DNA of 47,971 nt from Bacteroidaceae bacterium. GTDB lineage: Bacteria > Bacteroidota > Bacteroidia > Bacteroidales > Bacteroidaceae. The stretch spans positions 1 to 47,971 of the forward strand of contig JAFZVN010000032.1 in NCBI GenBank assembly GCA_017617805.1, written 5' to 3'. Each line of letters begins with the position of its first letter. The first letter of the stretch is position 1. Below the pieces are notes generated by a model. That model was not told where the DNA came from. It saw only the letters and a list, made by a program, of their open reading frames with translations, and did not search any database. Positions 1-8,601 of this stretch are shown here, one piece after another. Both the position numbers and the translations under genes were made by a program.

Positions 1-17
1 CGGAGCCTGAAGTTAAA

Positions 18-87
18 AGTGAAAAGTGAAAAATCTATTTTACCTGCCATCCGGATGGTTTGTAACTTAGATTTTTCACTTTTCACT
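18..87. repeat. Palindromic-core repeat element, copy 1
   Basis: Perfect 20-bp inverted repeat (18-37 and 68-87) built from GTGAAAA-type heptads. It encloses the palindrome CCATCCGGATGG at 47-58. Read in reverse complement, the inner 36 bp closely matches the element at 9961-10029, so the two are the same element in opposite orientation. It lies just past the stop of the leftward DUF5107 gene and could form a hairpin ending that transcript. The first 17 bases of the window hold nothing recognisable. Confidence 0.85.
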
Positions 88-108
88 CATAAAAGCCTTC
101 CCTTTTGT

Positions 109-3100
109 TTACATGTCCATGAACGTGCGGAGTTGGGCGGCTCCGAGGTGGTTGATGTCGAGTTTGTTCACTTCGGAGAGATGGTGCTCTGCTTTCGCTC
201 TGTCGCCCATGCCGAGGTAGCCGAGGGCGAGCATGTAGTGGCAGTGGATGCGGTTCTGGAGGTCGAGGTCACCATCCCAAACGAGGAGGTCGGGCAGAGA
301 GACTGCGAAGTAGTCCATGGTGATGTGGTCGAAGAGGTGCTGCTTGCCGTAGTTGAGGAGCTTGTGGAAGAGTCCACGTGCCTTGTCCTCCTGCCCCAAT
401 GCCCGATAGCAGAGACCTGCATAGAAAATCTTGTCGGGCTTGGCATCGTTGTAGTACATGGCGGCAGCGGGTTCGGTAGGCCCTGCAGTCCCTTCCTCAT
501 AACGACCCAAGAAGTAGAGGATGTCGTTGTCTTGAGCACCTTGGAGTTTGCCTTCGCCGAGGGAGTGGGGGAAGGTGAGACACTCTGAGAGGAGGGAGAG
601 AAGACCTTCTCCCCAACCCTCCCCCGTAATGGGGAGGGAGTCCCTCCGGACAGAGAGGGTCTTCATTTTCTTTTTGGCTATTTCCAATCGGCACATCTGG
701 TACTGTCCGCTCACCTTGCCTTCGCCACCTTCCCATGGATGGAAGATGTGGTTGTCGATGATGGCTTTGGCTTCTTCGTGGCGACCGAGCAGGTTGAGCA
801 GGGTGACATGTTCGAGGATGAGGTCATCACGTTGGGCGACGAGGTGTGGCAGTGCCTCGTAGTTCTGCAGACGTTCGGCATGAGGCCGCTGGAGTTTCTT
901 GTAGAGCTGGTCGAGTTCCATGAAGATGCGAGCATCTGACTGGTCGAGGGTGAAGGCCAGTTCCATTTCCTGCAGGGCTTGTTCCTTGCTCCCTGCTCCT
1001 TGCCCTTTGTTATAATAGAGCAAGGCGAGGTTGCGATGGACGGTGGGGAAGGAGGGATCGAGCTGTTCAGACAGTTCCCAATATCGCTTGGCTTCGTCGT
1101 ACTGACGCTTGTCGTAGTAGAGGCATCCGAGGTAGTAAGGTGCTTTGGCTCCTTCGGGATGGAAATGGATGGCGGTTTTCAGTACCACGACATCTTCCAG
1201 ACGGTTGGGGAAGCAGCAGTAACTGTTCGCTTTTTCCGCTTCGGCAAAGCATGCCTTGGCCTCGTCGATAAGTCCTTGTTGAGCCTTGAAATAGCCGATA
1301 TAATAGAGTGTGAGGGGCGAGGTCTGTTGCTGCCTTTCAGCCACGGCAGGAAGGGTCAGCACATCGATGGCCTCTTGCCAGAGTCCAGCCTGGGCATAGT
1401 CGAGTGCTAGTTCGTGATAGTTATAGACGTTGCCATGCATCATCTCCACCATGTGGCTCAACACGGTCTCGTCTTGGGTGAGCAGGTGCTTCTCGAAGAG
1501 GATGCCGTAGTTGAAGTGGTCGAGTGGAAGTGATGCCTCGCACCAAGTGAGTGCTTCGTCGTTTCGCCCTAATTTCCGAAGGAGAGTCGCCTTCAATGCC
1601 CGTGCCTTGTGGTTGCAGGCGTTGAAGATGAGGCAACGGTTCAGTTCATCGAGGGCATCCTCATAGCGTGCTTCTGCCGTGCTGATACACGCGGCTTCGA
1701 AGTAGCCAGCATCTGCCCATGCCTTGTTCCATGTGGATTTCCAGAAGAGTTCATAAGCATCTCGTTGGCGATGTTGATATTTCAGTGTCAACGCCAAATT
1801 GAAGATCGCTTCTCCATCGTAGGGGTTGGGATTGCGTTTCTGCCAAATCTTCACCGCTTTATGTAGATAAGTCTCAGCCTTGTCGAAGCGTCCACGACGT
1901 AGGTACCAGAGTCCAGTCTGATTGAGGCAACGCACATCGTTGGGGTCACGGCGCAGGGCTTCCTCGTAGTAGTCGAGGGCTGACCAAGTAGCATGGCGAT
2001 ATTGCTCCAAGTGGAGGCCTGTGAGGTAGAGTTGGTCGTTGGTCTTGGTGTCCTGTGGCGAGAGAGCTGCTTCGGCAGCATCAGGGATAGGACGGATGTC
2101 ATCAGGTTCTGCCTCCCAAGTTAATAGAGGTGATGGATGAGTGGCGAGAGGTGAGAGGATGGTGAAGGTGAGGTCGGAAAGGGAAACGTTCAAACCCTCG
2201 ACCGAATGGGTGAAGACCTGGTCTGGGGAAAGGGTCACCAATTGGTTGTAATACTCTTTGCCTTGTTGGTCTCGTAGGATGAGACGAACTTCTTGCTTAG
2301 AGGTGGCAAGCACCTTGATGCGTACAGACAAATCTCTTGCTCCTTGCCCCTCGCCCCTCACTTCTTCTATATTCAAGATGAAGTCCTTGGAGGCTTGTTT
2401 CACGATGCCCAATTCGTGGTAGGGCATGAAGTATTGGGTGAACTGCTTTTCCTCGTAGGGCATGAGCCAAGTGAAGTCGGGCTGGTTCTCGGTATAGACG
2501 CCAGCCATGAGTTCGATGTAGGGTCGGAAGCCTGGACGGATGGAGCCCACAGATAAACCATCGGGCACAGGCGTTGGGGAGGAAGAGCCATCGGATGCAT
2601 CATCGGTGAGGTTCCTGTCCCAAGCTCTGCCAAAGTCGCCATTGCCCCATGTCCATTGCTTCTTGCCTGGGGAGAAATGGTGAGATGCCACGTGAAGCAT
2701 GCCGCCTTGGGTGTCGTTCTCGTAGCCACCTTCGAAGTCATATTTGGAGTTGACCGCCATGTAGGAGGTGGGCACAGGAATGTTCTTGTAGTTGGAGATA
2801 TCGACGCCAGCCGAGTAGTCCATCTTGTAGTAGGTGCCTGTGGCGATGGGGAAGGACGATACGGCTCGTTTGCCATGATCGAAGACCGCATTCACATCAG
2901 GTGGGAAGACGCTCTGGTAGGCATCGTTCACCTCGACAGCTGGATTTGCCCACCAGAGGAAGGTCTGAGGCAGAGGAGTGCGGTTTGACACACGTCCCTG
3001 AATCTCTAAATAGGCACAACCAGGACGGAGCGTGAAGCCAGCGGCTCCCTTCTGATGGAACATGCGCTCCATCTCGTTCACCCACACCGTCACGGAACCA

Positions 3101-3513
3101 TCCTTGTTCTCCACGATGGTGGAATCGACGGGCATGAAGGTGGAAGGACGGTGGTGCTGTGGCCAGTTGAACTCGATGCCACCAGAAATCCAAGGACCAG
3201 CCAATCCCACAAGTGCAGGTTTGATGACGTGGTTGTAGTAGATGAAGTGGCGCTGCTTGATTTTGTCATACGCCATCTGAATGCGGCCACCCAATTCGGG
3301 CAGAATCATCACCTTGAGGTACTCGTTTTCCATCCATACGGCATTGTAGGTGTGGTCGGTCTTCTCGTCGCTGATGCTTTCGATGACGGGATAGGGATAA
3401 ACCACGCCGCTGGAGCCTTGATACACACGCTTCTCAAGGAAGATGGGGTTCTTCTCGGGTTGTCCAGGTTCGTAGGTGGGAATGACCACCTGTTCTTTCC
3501 ATGCTTTGACCAT
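109..3513 (-). CDS. DUF5107 domain protein with C-terminal TPR repeats
   Basis: 1134 aa, no signal peptide, probably cytoplasmic. Residues about 35-340 match the DUF5107 domain, which has a mutarotase-like fold (W/P-rich, with GLAGPWISGGIEFNWP). From about residue 480 the protein is TPR-like repeats, and the family signature FHPWEGGEGKVSGQY is present near residue 930. Function is not established; with the sugar porter 22 bp upstream on the same strand it probably takes part in sugar handling. Odd: low-complexity stretches interrupt the normal family sequence. They are encoded by TCCTTGC-type heptads (983-1010, 2334-2361), a GGTGAGA-like run (about 2137-2175) and a palindromic insert (about 593-664, peptides KTLSV and LPITGE). 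All keep the frame. Start is ATG at 3511-3513. Confidence 0.85.
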   Translation of the reverse strand: MVKAWKEQVVIPTYEPGQPEKNPIFLEKRVYQGSSGVVYPYPVIESISDEKTDHTYNAVWMENEYLKVMILPELGGRIQMAYDKIKQRHFIYYNHVIKPALVGLAGPWISGGIEFNWPQHHRPSTFMPVDSTIVENKDGSVTVWVNEMERMFHQKGAAGFTLRPGCAYLEIQGRVSNRTPLPQTFLWWANPAVEVNDAYQSVFPPDVNAVFDHGKRAVSSFPIATGTYYKMDYSAGVDISNYKNIPVPTSYMAVNSKYDFEGGYENDTQGGMLHVASHHFSPGKKQWTWGNGDFGRAWDRNLTDDASDGSSSPTPVPDGLSVGSIRPGFRPYIELMAGVYTENQPDFTWLMPYEEKQFTQYFMPYHELGIVKQASKDFILNIEEVRGEGQGARDLSVRIKVLATSKQEVRLILRDQQGKEYYNQLVTLSPDQVFTHSVEGLNVSLSDLTFTILSPLATHPSPLLTWEAEPDDIRPIPDAAEAALSPQDTKTNDQLYLTGLHLEQYRHATWSALDYYEEALRRDPNDVRCLNQTGLWYLRRGRFDKAETYLHKAVKIWQKRNPNPYDGEAIFNLALTLKYQHRQRDAYELFWKSTWNKAWADAGYFEAACISTAEARYEDALDELNRCLIFNACNHKARALKATLLRKLGRNDEALTWCEASLPLDHFNYGILFEKHLLTQDETVLSHMVEMMHGNVYNYHELALDYAQAGLWQEAIDVLTLPAVAERQQQTSPLTLYYIGYFKAQQGLIDEAKACFAEAEKANSYCCFPNRLEDVVVLKTAIHFHPEGAKAPYYLGCLYYDKRQYDEAKRYWELSEQLDPSFPTVHRNLALLYYNKGQGAGSKEQALQEMELAFTLDQSDARIFMELDQLYKKLQRPHAERLQNYEALPHLVAQRDDLILEHVTLLNLLGRHEEAKAIIDNHIFHPWEGGEGKVSGQYQMCRLEIAKKKMKTLSVRRDSLPITGEGWGEGLLSLLSECLTFPHSLGEGKLQGAQDNDILYFLGRYEEGTAGPTEPAAAMYYNDAKPDKIFYAGLCYRALGQEDKARGLFHKLLNYGKQHLFDHITMDYFAVSLPDLLVWDGDLDLQNRIHCHYMLALGYLGMGDRAKAEHHLSEVNKLDINHLGAAQLRTFMDM
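593..664. repeat. In-frame palindromic insert in the DUF5107 gene
   Basis: The ends are inverted (AAGACCTTCTC / GAGAGGGTCTT, 601-664) around TCCCCCGTAATGGGGA at 620-635. The same 16-mer is in mfd (7385-7400). The end module GACAGAGAGGGTCTTC (649-664) recurs as its complement in mfd (7358-7373) and in the GT2 gene (11919-11934). In the protein it reads KTLSV...LPITGEGWGEG, between a helical repeat and the family-conserved NLGEGK-like segment. No stop or frameshift is introduced. Confidence 0.8.
983..1010. repeat. Heptad repeat inside the DUF5107 gene
   Basis: Four 7-bp units, TCCTTGC TCCCTGC TCCTTGC CCTTTGT, encode KGQGAGSKEQA inside a TPR helix-turn where relatives have a short ordinary loop. 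The TCCTTGC unit recurs at 2341-2347. Confidence 0.7.
2334..2361. repeat. Heptad repeat inside the DUF5107 gene
   Basis: Four degenerate 7-bp units, CTCTTGC TCCTTGC CCCTCGC CCCTCAC, encode GEGQGARD in the linker after the DUF5107 domain. A looser run of similar units (GGCGAGA GGTGAGA) lies at about 2142-2175. Both leave the frame open. Confidence 0.65.
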
Positions 3514-3535
3514 ATTCTTGCTTGTTTTTTTCGTT

Positions 3536-4852
3536 TCAGTTTCCGACTAATTCATGCTCCAGTTCTTCGAGCGATTTTCCTTTGGTTTCAGGACAGCGTC
3601 TCCACAGGAAGATGAACGCACAGAGGCAAATCGTGCTGTAGATCCAGAAGGTGCCATAGGAACCCAGGGCTGCATTCATCGAGGGGAAGGAGAAGGTGAG
3701 TGTGCAACAGCCCACCCACAAGGCGAAGGTGCAGGTCGCCATCGCCACACCACGCACACGGTTGGGGAAGATTTCTGCGAGGAGCGTCCAAGTGACAGGC
3801 CCTAAGGTCATCGCATAGACAGAGATGGCAGCGACCACCAGACAAACCATCAGCACACCCTTCACTTCGAGGTAATAGCAGGTGCCGAGGGTGAGGTAGA
3901 TGAGTCCCAAACCTCCTGCACCAATCAGGATGAGCGTACGACGTCCCCAACGCTCGATGGTGTAGAGTGCCAAGATGGTGAACACCACATTGGCGATGCC
4001 GGTGATGACGATGTTGATGAACATGTCATTGACATCGAAGCCTGCACCCTTGAAGATTTCCTCTGCATAGTTGAAGATGACGTTGGTGCCGCACCACTGC
4101 TGGAAGACAGCAATGACAAGCCCCAAGAGGAGCACTTTGCGTAAGCCCCTTAGCCCCCGAAGGGGGAGAAATGGCAGGGTGCTGAACGATGGAGAGGCAT
4201 CGCGCAAGCCCTCCCCCTTTGGGGGCTGGGGGGCTCTCATGCTCAGATACACAGGACTTTCAGGAATGAAGAAAGCCAACAGCAGGAAGACTGCCGCTGG
4301 AACTGTCTCTGCCCAGAACATCCAACGCCAACCCCATTCGAGGTTCCAAGCCATATTGGTGGCATCGCTGACATCGCGAGCCAGCAGCATATTGACGATT
4401 TGTGCGGCAAGGATGCCCAACACGATGGTCATCTGATTGAGGCTTACCAAACGTCCACGAATATGGGCAGGAGAGACCTCGGCGATGTACATGGGTGAGA
4501 GGGCAGAAGCCACACCGATGCCGATGCCGCCAATGAAGCGGGCGATATTGAACAAGGTAAAGTCGTTGAACAGACCTGTCATGATGGCACTGGCTGTGAA
4601 CAGCACCGCAGCGGTGATCAGCAGTGGTTTGCGGCCATATTTGTCAGCCAATGCACCAGCCACCATCGCACCTATGAGACAGCCAATCAGCGCCGTACTC
4701 ATCGCCACCCCCTGCATCACAGGGTCGTTGGCAATTTGGAAAAACTCTTCGTAGAAAGGTTTTGCTCCGCCGATCACGACCCAATCATAGCCGAACAGGA
4801 GTCCACCCATGGCAGACACGGAGCAAATAAAGTAAAGGAACGATTTCTTCAT
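3536..4852 (-). CDS. MFS sugar:proton symporter, sugar-porter family
   Basis: 438 aa inner-membrane transporter resembling XylE/AraE; substrate unknown. Sugar-porter signatures are present: GALADKYGRK in the loop between helices 2 and 3, RFIGGIGIGVAS, PMYIAEVSPAHIRGR, PESPVYL after helix 6, FQQWCGTN in helix 7 and ETKGKSLEELE at the C-terminus. Shorter than usual for the family (roughly 460-490 aa). The helical cytoplasmic loop normally between PESP and helix 7 is mostly replaced by about 30 low-complexity residues encoded by an inverted-repeat insert (4144-4235). It heads a leftward unit with the DUF5107 gene. A clear -7 element sits at 4877-4885. Start is ATG at 4850-4852. Confidence 0.9.
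   Translation of the reverse strand: MKKSFLYFICSVSAMGGLLFGYDWVVIGGAKPFYEEFFQIANDPVMQGVAMSTALIGCLIGAMVAGALADKYGRKPLLITAAVLFTASAIMTGLFNDFTLFNIARFIGGIGIGVASALSPMYIAEVSPAHIRGRLVSLNQMTIVLGILAAQIVNMLLARDVSDATNMAWNLEWGWRWMFWAETVPAAVFLLLAFFIPESPVYLSMRAPQPPKGEGLRDASPSFSTLPFLPLRGLRGLRKVLLLGLVIAVFQQWCGTNVIFNYAEEIFKGAGFDVNDMFINIVITGIANVVFTILALYTIERWGRRTLILIGAGGLGLIYLTLGTCYYLEVKGVLMVCLVVAAISVYAMTLGPVTWTLLAEIFPNRVRGVAMATCTFALWVGCCTLTFSFPSMNAALGSYGTFWIYSTICLCAFIFLWRRCPETKGKSLEELEHELVGN
4144..4235. repeat. GC-rich inverted-repeat insert in the sugar porter gene
   Basis: Arms 4144-4168 and 4211-4235 (25 bp) are inverted copies with three mismatches, each of the form AGCCCC..AGCCCCC.AAGGGGGAG, separated by 42 bp. 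The arms resemble those of the recG insert (27295-27374). The insert stays in frame and encodes about residues 206-236 of the transporter. Confidence 0.85.
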
Positions 4853-4876
4853 GTTAGTATTGAATTAGTTCTGGGT

Positions 4877-4885
4877 GCAAAGGTA
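4877..4885 (-). promoter_or_regulatory. Bacteroidetes -7 promoter element, sugar porter
   Basis: On the minus strand reads TACCTTTGC, matching TAnnTTTG, 25 bp upstream of the start codon. No convincing TTTG -33 box was found at the right distance. Confidence 0.7.
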
Positions 4886-4956
4886 CGCTTTTCTTGCGAT
4901 ATATCATCCATCTTTTTGAGGCGAAATAGATGGACGATATGACGGAAAGCGAAAAA

Positions 4957-7900
4957 TTACCTTTGTGCCATCGCTTCCAATACACTCAGCGCACCTTCCA
5001 TGGTGTGGATGCCCTTGATGAGGAGCGATTTCCGTTCCCCATCCCGCATGGTGCAACCCCTTCCTTGGGCTGTCACATAACTGAGCACTTTCGAGAAGGC
5101 ACGACTTTGGAAATAAGCATCTTCGAGTGCGAAGTAAAGAATCATGCGTCCCATCTTGAGCACCACCTTCTCAATGCCAAGACGTTGGGCTGACCATTTG
5201 ATGGGCATGACGGTGAGGAGCGATTCGCCCACAGGAGGAATAGGACCAAAGCGGTCGATGAGACGTTTCTTGTAATCCTCTAACTGCTGAGGCGAGGTGA
5301 AGGAATCCAGTTCGCGATAGAGGCTCATGCGTTCGCCGCTGCTGGGCACATACTCCTCTGGCAGGAACGCCTGGATGTCACTCTCGATATTGGTTTCTGT
5401 CACGAAATGCTCGCCGCTGATTTTTCCCTCTTCATCCTTGTCCTCATCGGCAAAAAGGTCGCTGAATTCGTTGTCTTTCAGTTCAGCCACAGCCTCGTTC
5501 AGAATCTTCTGATAGGTCTCATAGCCCAAATCAGTGATGAAGCCACTCTGTTCGGCTCCCAACATATTGCCTGCCCCTCGGATGTCGAGGTCTTGCATGG
5601 CGATGTGGATGCCACTGCCCAAGTCGCTGAAGTTCTCGACAGCTTGCAGACGGCGACGGGTCACATCGTTCAGGGCAGCCAATGGAGGTGCGATGAGGTA
5701 GCAGAAGGCTTTCCGATTGCCACGTCCCACACGTCCTCGCATCTGGTGAATGTCGGAGAGTCCGTAGTTTTGGGCGCTGTTGATGATGATGGTGTTGGCG
5801 TTGGGCACGTCGATGCCGTTCTCCACAATGGTGGTGGAGAGCATCACGTCGTAGTCGTAGTTCATGAAGTCGAGAATCACCTTCTCCAACTCCTGCGGAT
5901 TCATCTGTCCATGTCCTACGCACACGCGTGCATCAGGTACATATTTATGAATCATCTCCTCCAGCTCGTGCAGGTTGCTGATTTTGTTGTTCACGATGAA
6001 CACCTGTCCGTTGCGGCTCATCTCGAAGTTGATGGCCTCAGCGAAGATGTCGGGGGAGAAAGTATGTATCTCTGTCTGAATGGGATAGCGGTTGGGTGGC
6101 GGTGTCTGGATGATGGACAGGTCCCTGGCTCCCAAAAGTGAGAACTGCAAGGTGCGTGGGATGGGTGTGGCAGTCATGGTGAGGGTGTCCACATTCACTT
6201 TCATGCTGCGCAGCTTTTCTTTCGTCGATACACCAAACTTCTGTTCCTCGTCGATGATGAGGAGTCCCAAGTCCTTGAACTTCACCTGTTTGCCAATCAG
6301 CTTGTGGGTGCCGATGATGATGTCCACCTTTCCTTCCTTCAGGTCATCCAACACCTCTTTCGTGTCTTTGGGGGAGCGGGCTCTTGTGAGGTATTCCACT
6401 CTGACGGGAAACTCCTTGAGTCGTGAGGAGAACGTCTGGAAGTGCTGATAGGCCAATACGGTGGTAGGCACCATCACCGCCACTTGTTTGCCATCGGTGG
6501 CAGCCTTGAAAGCGGCACGTATCGCCACTTCGGTTTTGCCGAAGCCCACATCGCCACACACCAGTCTGTCCATCGGACGGGGTTTCTCCATGTCGGCCTT
6601 CACGTCTTGGGTGGCTCGGAGCTGGTCGGGGGTGTCTTCGTAGGTGAAGCTGGCCTCCAGTTCGTGCTGCATGTAGCTGTCCTTCGAATAGGCAAAACCT
6701 TTCTCTTTCAGACGGGCGGCATAGAGCAGGATGAGGTCGCGGGCGATGTCCTTCACCTTCGTCTTCACCTTCTCCTTCATGCGTTCCCACGCACCACCGC
6801 CAATCCTGTTCAACGTGGGTGGTTCACCCTCCTTGCCTTTGTATTTCGACACTTTGTGCAGGGCGTGGATGGAGACATAGACCACATCCTCGTTCTTGTA
6901 GATGATCTTGATCATCTCCTGCATCACATCGCCTTGAGGCACACGCACCAAACCTCCGAATCGTCCCACACCATGATCGATATGCACCACATAGTCGCCA
7001 ATCTCGAACTGCTGAATCTCTTTGAGGGTCAACGCCACCTTTCCTTGTCTGGCTTTGTCGCTCTTCAGATTGTATTTGTGGAAGCGGTCAAAGAGCTGGT
7101 GATCGGTGAAGAAGCACATCTTCAAGGTGTGGTCGATGAACCCTTCGTGGATGGCTTTGTTGACAGGCGTGAAACGGATGATGTCCGTTTCGGTTTTTGC
7201 CATCTCCTCGAAGATATCTTGCAAACGGTTGATTTGCTTCTCGCTGTCGGAGAAGATGCAGATTTGATAGCCCTCGTTGATCAGTCGATGGAACTCCTGA
7301 CTGACCAAGTCAAAGTTCTTGTGGAAGAGGGGTTGAGGAGTGGTGTTGAAGTGGAGAGAAGACCCTCTCTGTCCTTCGGACATCTCCCCCGTAATGGGGA
7401 GACCATCCGGGTTGTTTGTCTTTCCTTGTTTTAACTCCAGATGCTTGAACTCGATGATCTGCTTCTTGAAAGTTTCTTCGTCGATGATGAAGTTCTCTAC
7501 CAATGTCTCTTCATTCGTTTCTGCCTCTTTCTTAGCTTGATTCGAAAAACCTTCCTCATGAATCTGGGCAATCTTGTCGCACACATATGCCAAGCTCTGT
7601 GTCACGACCCATGTGTCTTTGGGTAGAAACTCCAGGAAGGAGATGTATTCAGTCTTGTGCTTGATTTCGGGCACGATGGTCATCCTCTCCATTTTCCCCT
7701 GACTCAACTGGCTCTGCACGTCAAACTGACGGATGCTGTCCACCTCATCGCCAAAAAAGTCGATGCGATAGGGCATATCTGAGGAGAACGAATACACATC
7801 CACGATGCTGCCTCTGACGGCAAATTGTCCTGGCTCATACACATAATCTGTCCGTTCAAATCCCAAGTCGAAAATTTGCTTCTCCAAGTCGTTGATGTCG

Positions 7901-8355
7901 AACAGGTCGCCCACTTTCACACTCAACGTGTTTTCATCCAGTTCCTGCTTCGACACCACACGTTCTGCCAGCGCATCAGGATAAGTGACCACAATCATCC
8001 CCTCGGTGTTGATCTTCGTCAGCACCTCCGTTCGCAGGATCTCATTGCCTGCATCCTTCTGATTGTACTTGATGGCCCTCTTGTAGGAAGAAGGGAAGAA
8101 CAGCACGCGTTCATCGCCCATCATCTGCGTCAGGTCGTGATAGATGTAACCTGCATCGTCCAGATCGTTCATCACCACCAACATGTCAGGGTTATTGTCC
8201 CCTCGATTGGCGATGGCTGCCAACACTAAAGCAGCCGACGAACCGTTGAGTCCGTCAGCTTTAACTTGTTTGGCTTTGCCGTTTCTGATGCGCTTAGCCA
8301 GCTCCTTGACAGCATCCGAGGCCGCCAAGGAAGAAAGAACCGTACTTGTTTGCAA
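4957..8355 (-). CDS. mfd: Transcription-repair coupling factor Mfd
   Basis: 1132 aa, normal length for Mfd. This DNA translocase removes stalled RNA polymerase at lesions and recruits UvrA. The order is typical: UvrB-like N-terminal region, polymerase-interacting region (about 450-520), then the RecG-like motor with Walker A GDVGFGKTEVAIRA, the DEEQ box IIDEEQKFGV, TATPIPRTLQFS and a TRCF C-terminal domain. Start: the only in-frame choice before the first conserved residues is TTG at 8353-8355, as an in-frame TGA lies upstream and no ATG gives a full N-terminus. Residues about 308-334 (GLPITGEMSEGQRGSS) come from a palindromic insert. The next gene downstream on this strand is the sugar porter, which has its own promoter. 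Confidence 0.96.
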   Translation of the reverse strand: MQTSTVLSSLAASDAVKELAKRIRNGKAKQVKADGLNGSSAALVLAAIANRGDNNPDMLVVMNDLDDAGYIYHDLTQMMGDERVLFFPSSYKRAIKYNQKDAGNEILRTEVLTKINTEGMIVVTYPDALAERVVSKQELDENTLSVKVGDLFDINDLEKQIFDLGFERTDYVYEPGQFAVRGSIVDVYSFSSDMPYRIDFFGDEVDSIRQFDVQSQLSQGKMERMTIVPEIKHKTEYISFLEFLPKDTWVVTQSLAYVCDKIAQIHEEGFSNQAKKEAETNEETLVENFIIDEETFKKQIIEFKHLELKQGKTNNPDGLPITGEMSEGQRGSSLHFNTTPQPLFHKNFDLVSQEFHRLINEGYQICIFSDSEKQINRLQDIFEEMAKTETDIIRFTPVNKAIHEGFIDHTLKMCFFTDHQLFDRFHKYNLKSDKARQGKVALTLKEIQQFEIGDYVVHIDHGVGRFGGLVRVPQGDVMQEMIKIIYKNEDVVYVSIHALHKVSKYKGKEGEPPTLNRIGGGAWERMKEKVKTKVKDIARDLILLYAARLKEKGFAYSKDSYMQHELEASFTYEDTPDQLRATQDVKADMEKPRPMDRLVCGDVGFGKTEVAIRAAFKAATDGKQVAVMVPTTVLAYQHFQTFSSRLKEFPVRVEYLTRARSPKDTKEVLDDLKEGKVDIIIGTHKLIGKQVKFKDLGLLIIDEEQKFGVSTKEKLRSMKVNVDTLTMTATPIPRTLQFSLLGARDLSIIQTPPPNRYPIQTEIHTFSPDIFAEAINFEMSRNGQVFIVNNKISNLHELEEMIHKYVPDARVCVGHGQMNPQELEKVILDFMNYDYDVMLSTTIVENGIDVPNANTIIINSAQNYGLSDIHQMRGRVGRGNRKAFCYLIAPPLAALNDVTRRRLQAVENFSDLGSGIHIAMQDLDIRGAGNMLGAEQSGFITDLGYETYQKILNEAVAELKDNEFSDLFADEDKDEEGKISGEHFVTETNIESDIQAFLPEEYVPSSGERMSLYRELDSFTSPQQLEDYKKRLIDRFGPIPPVGESLLTVMPIKWSAQRLGIEKVVLKMGRMILYFALEDAYFQSRAFSKVLSYVTAQGRGCTMRDGERKSLLIKGIHTMEGALSVLEAMAQR
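7353..7420. repeat. In-frame palindromic insert in mfd
   Basis: Carries the 16-mer GAAGACCCTCTCTGTC (7358-7373), the palindrome-like TCCTTCGGA (7372-7380), TCCCCCGTAATGGGGA (7385-7400) and a partial core CCATCCGG (7403-7410). Two of these modules are also in the DUF5107 gene insert, in rearranged orientation. It encodes a low-complexity linker and does not break the frame. Confidence 0.8.
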
Positions 8356-8393
8356 TCTCCAAATGGGTTTTACGCCACGCCCATCACCATTTT

Positions 8394-8460
8394 GGGCTCA
8401 TACATTCTTGCGAATAACTGCAAGAAAAACAGTGTGTCCTTCGAAGGGCGAACCGAGCCC
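8394..8460. other. Structured stretch upstream of mfd
   Basis: GGGCTC at 8394-8399 can pair with GAGCCC at 8455-8460. Inside are CTTGC..GCAAG (8407-8424) and the palindrome CCTTCGAAGG. It lies 39 bp before the mfd start and could fold in the leader of that mRNA. The rest of the gap between mfd and the PrsW gene (8356-8601) is AT-rich, with no gene seen and no good -7 box for mfd. Confidence 0.35.
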
Positions 8461-8601
8461 TTCAGATGAATGAGTTTGGATGTTTTGTTGAGAGGAGTAG
8501 AATTTGTCATAGGCACATTGCTTTTGCTTTACGTTATCTTGTTCTATATCAGTAATAACGAACCAATAACGCGTTTATTATGCAAATGTGCACTTTTATT
8601 T

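Noticed and set aside
593-664. Sequencing error or frameshift as cause of the low-complexity segments
   Set aside because: Frames stay open through each segment, normal family sequence resumes after it, and the same modules occur in several genes.
6442-7434. Long antisense frame (330 codons) opposite mfd
   Set aside because: Its codons mirror those of mfd and the product has no recognisable features; it is a shadow frame.
8394-8460. Possible tRNA: 67 nt with paired ends and an internal TTCGAA
   Set aside because: No cloverleaf can be drawn on either strand; D-arm GG and a proper anticodon arm are missing.
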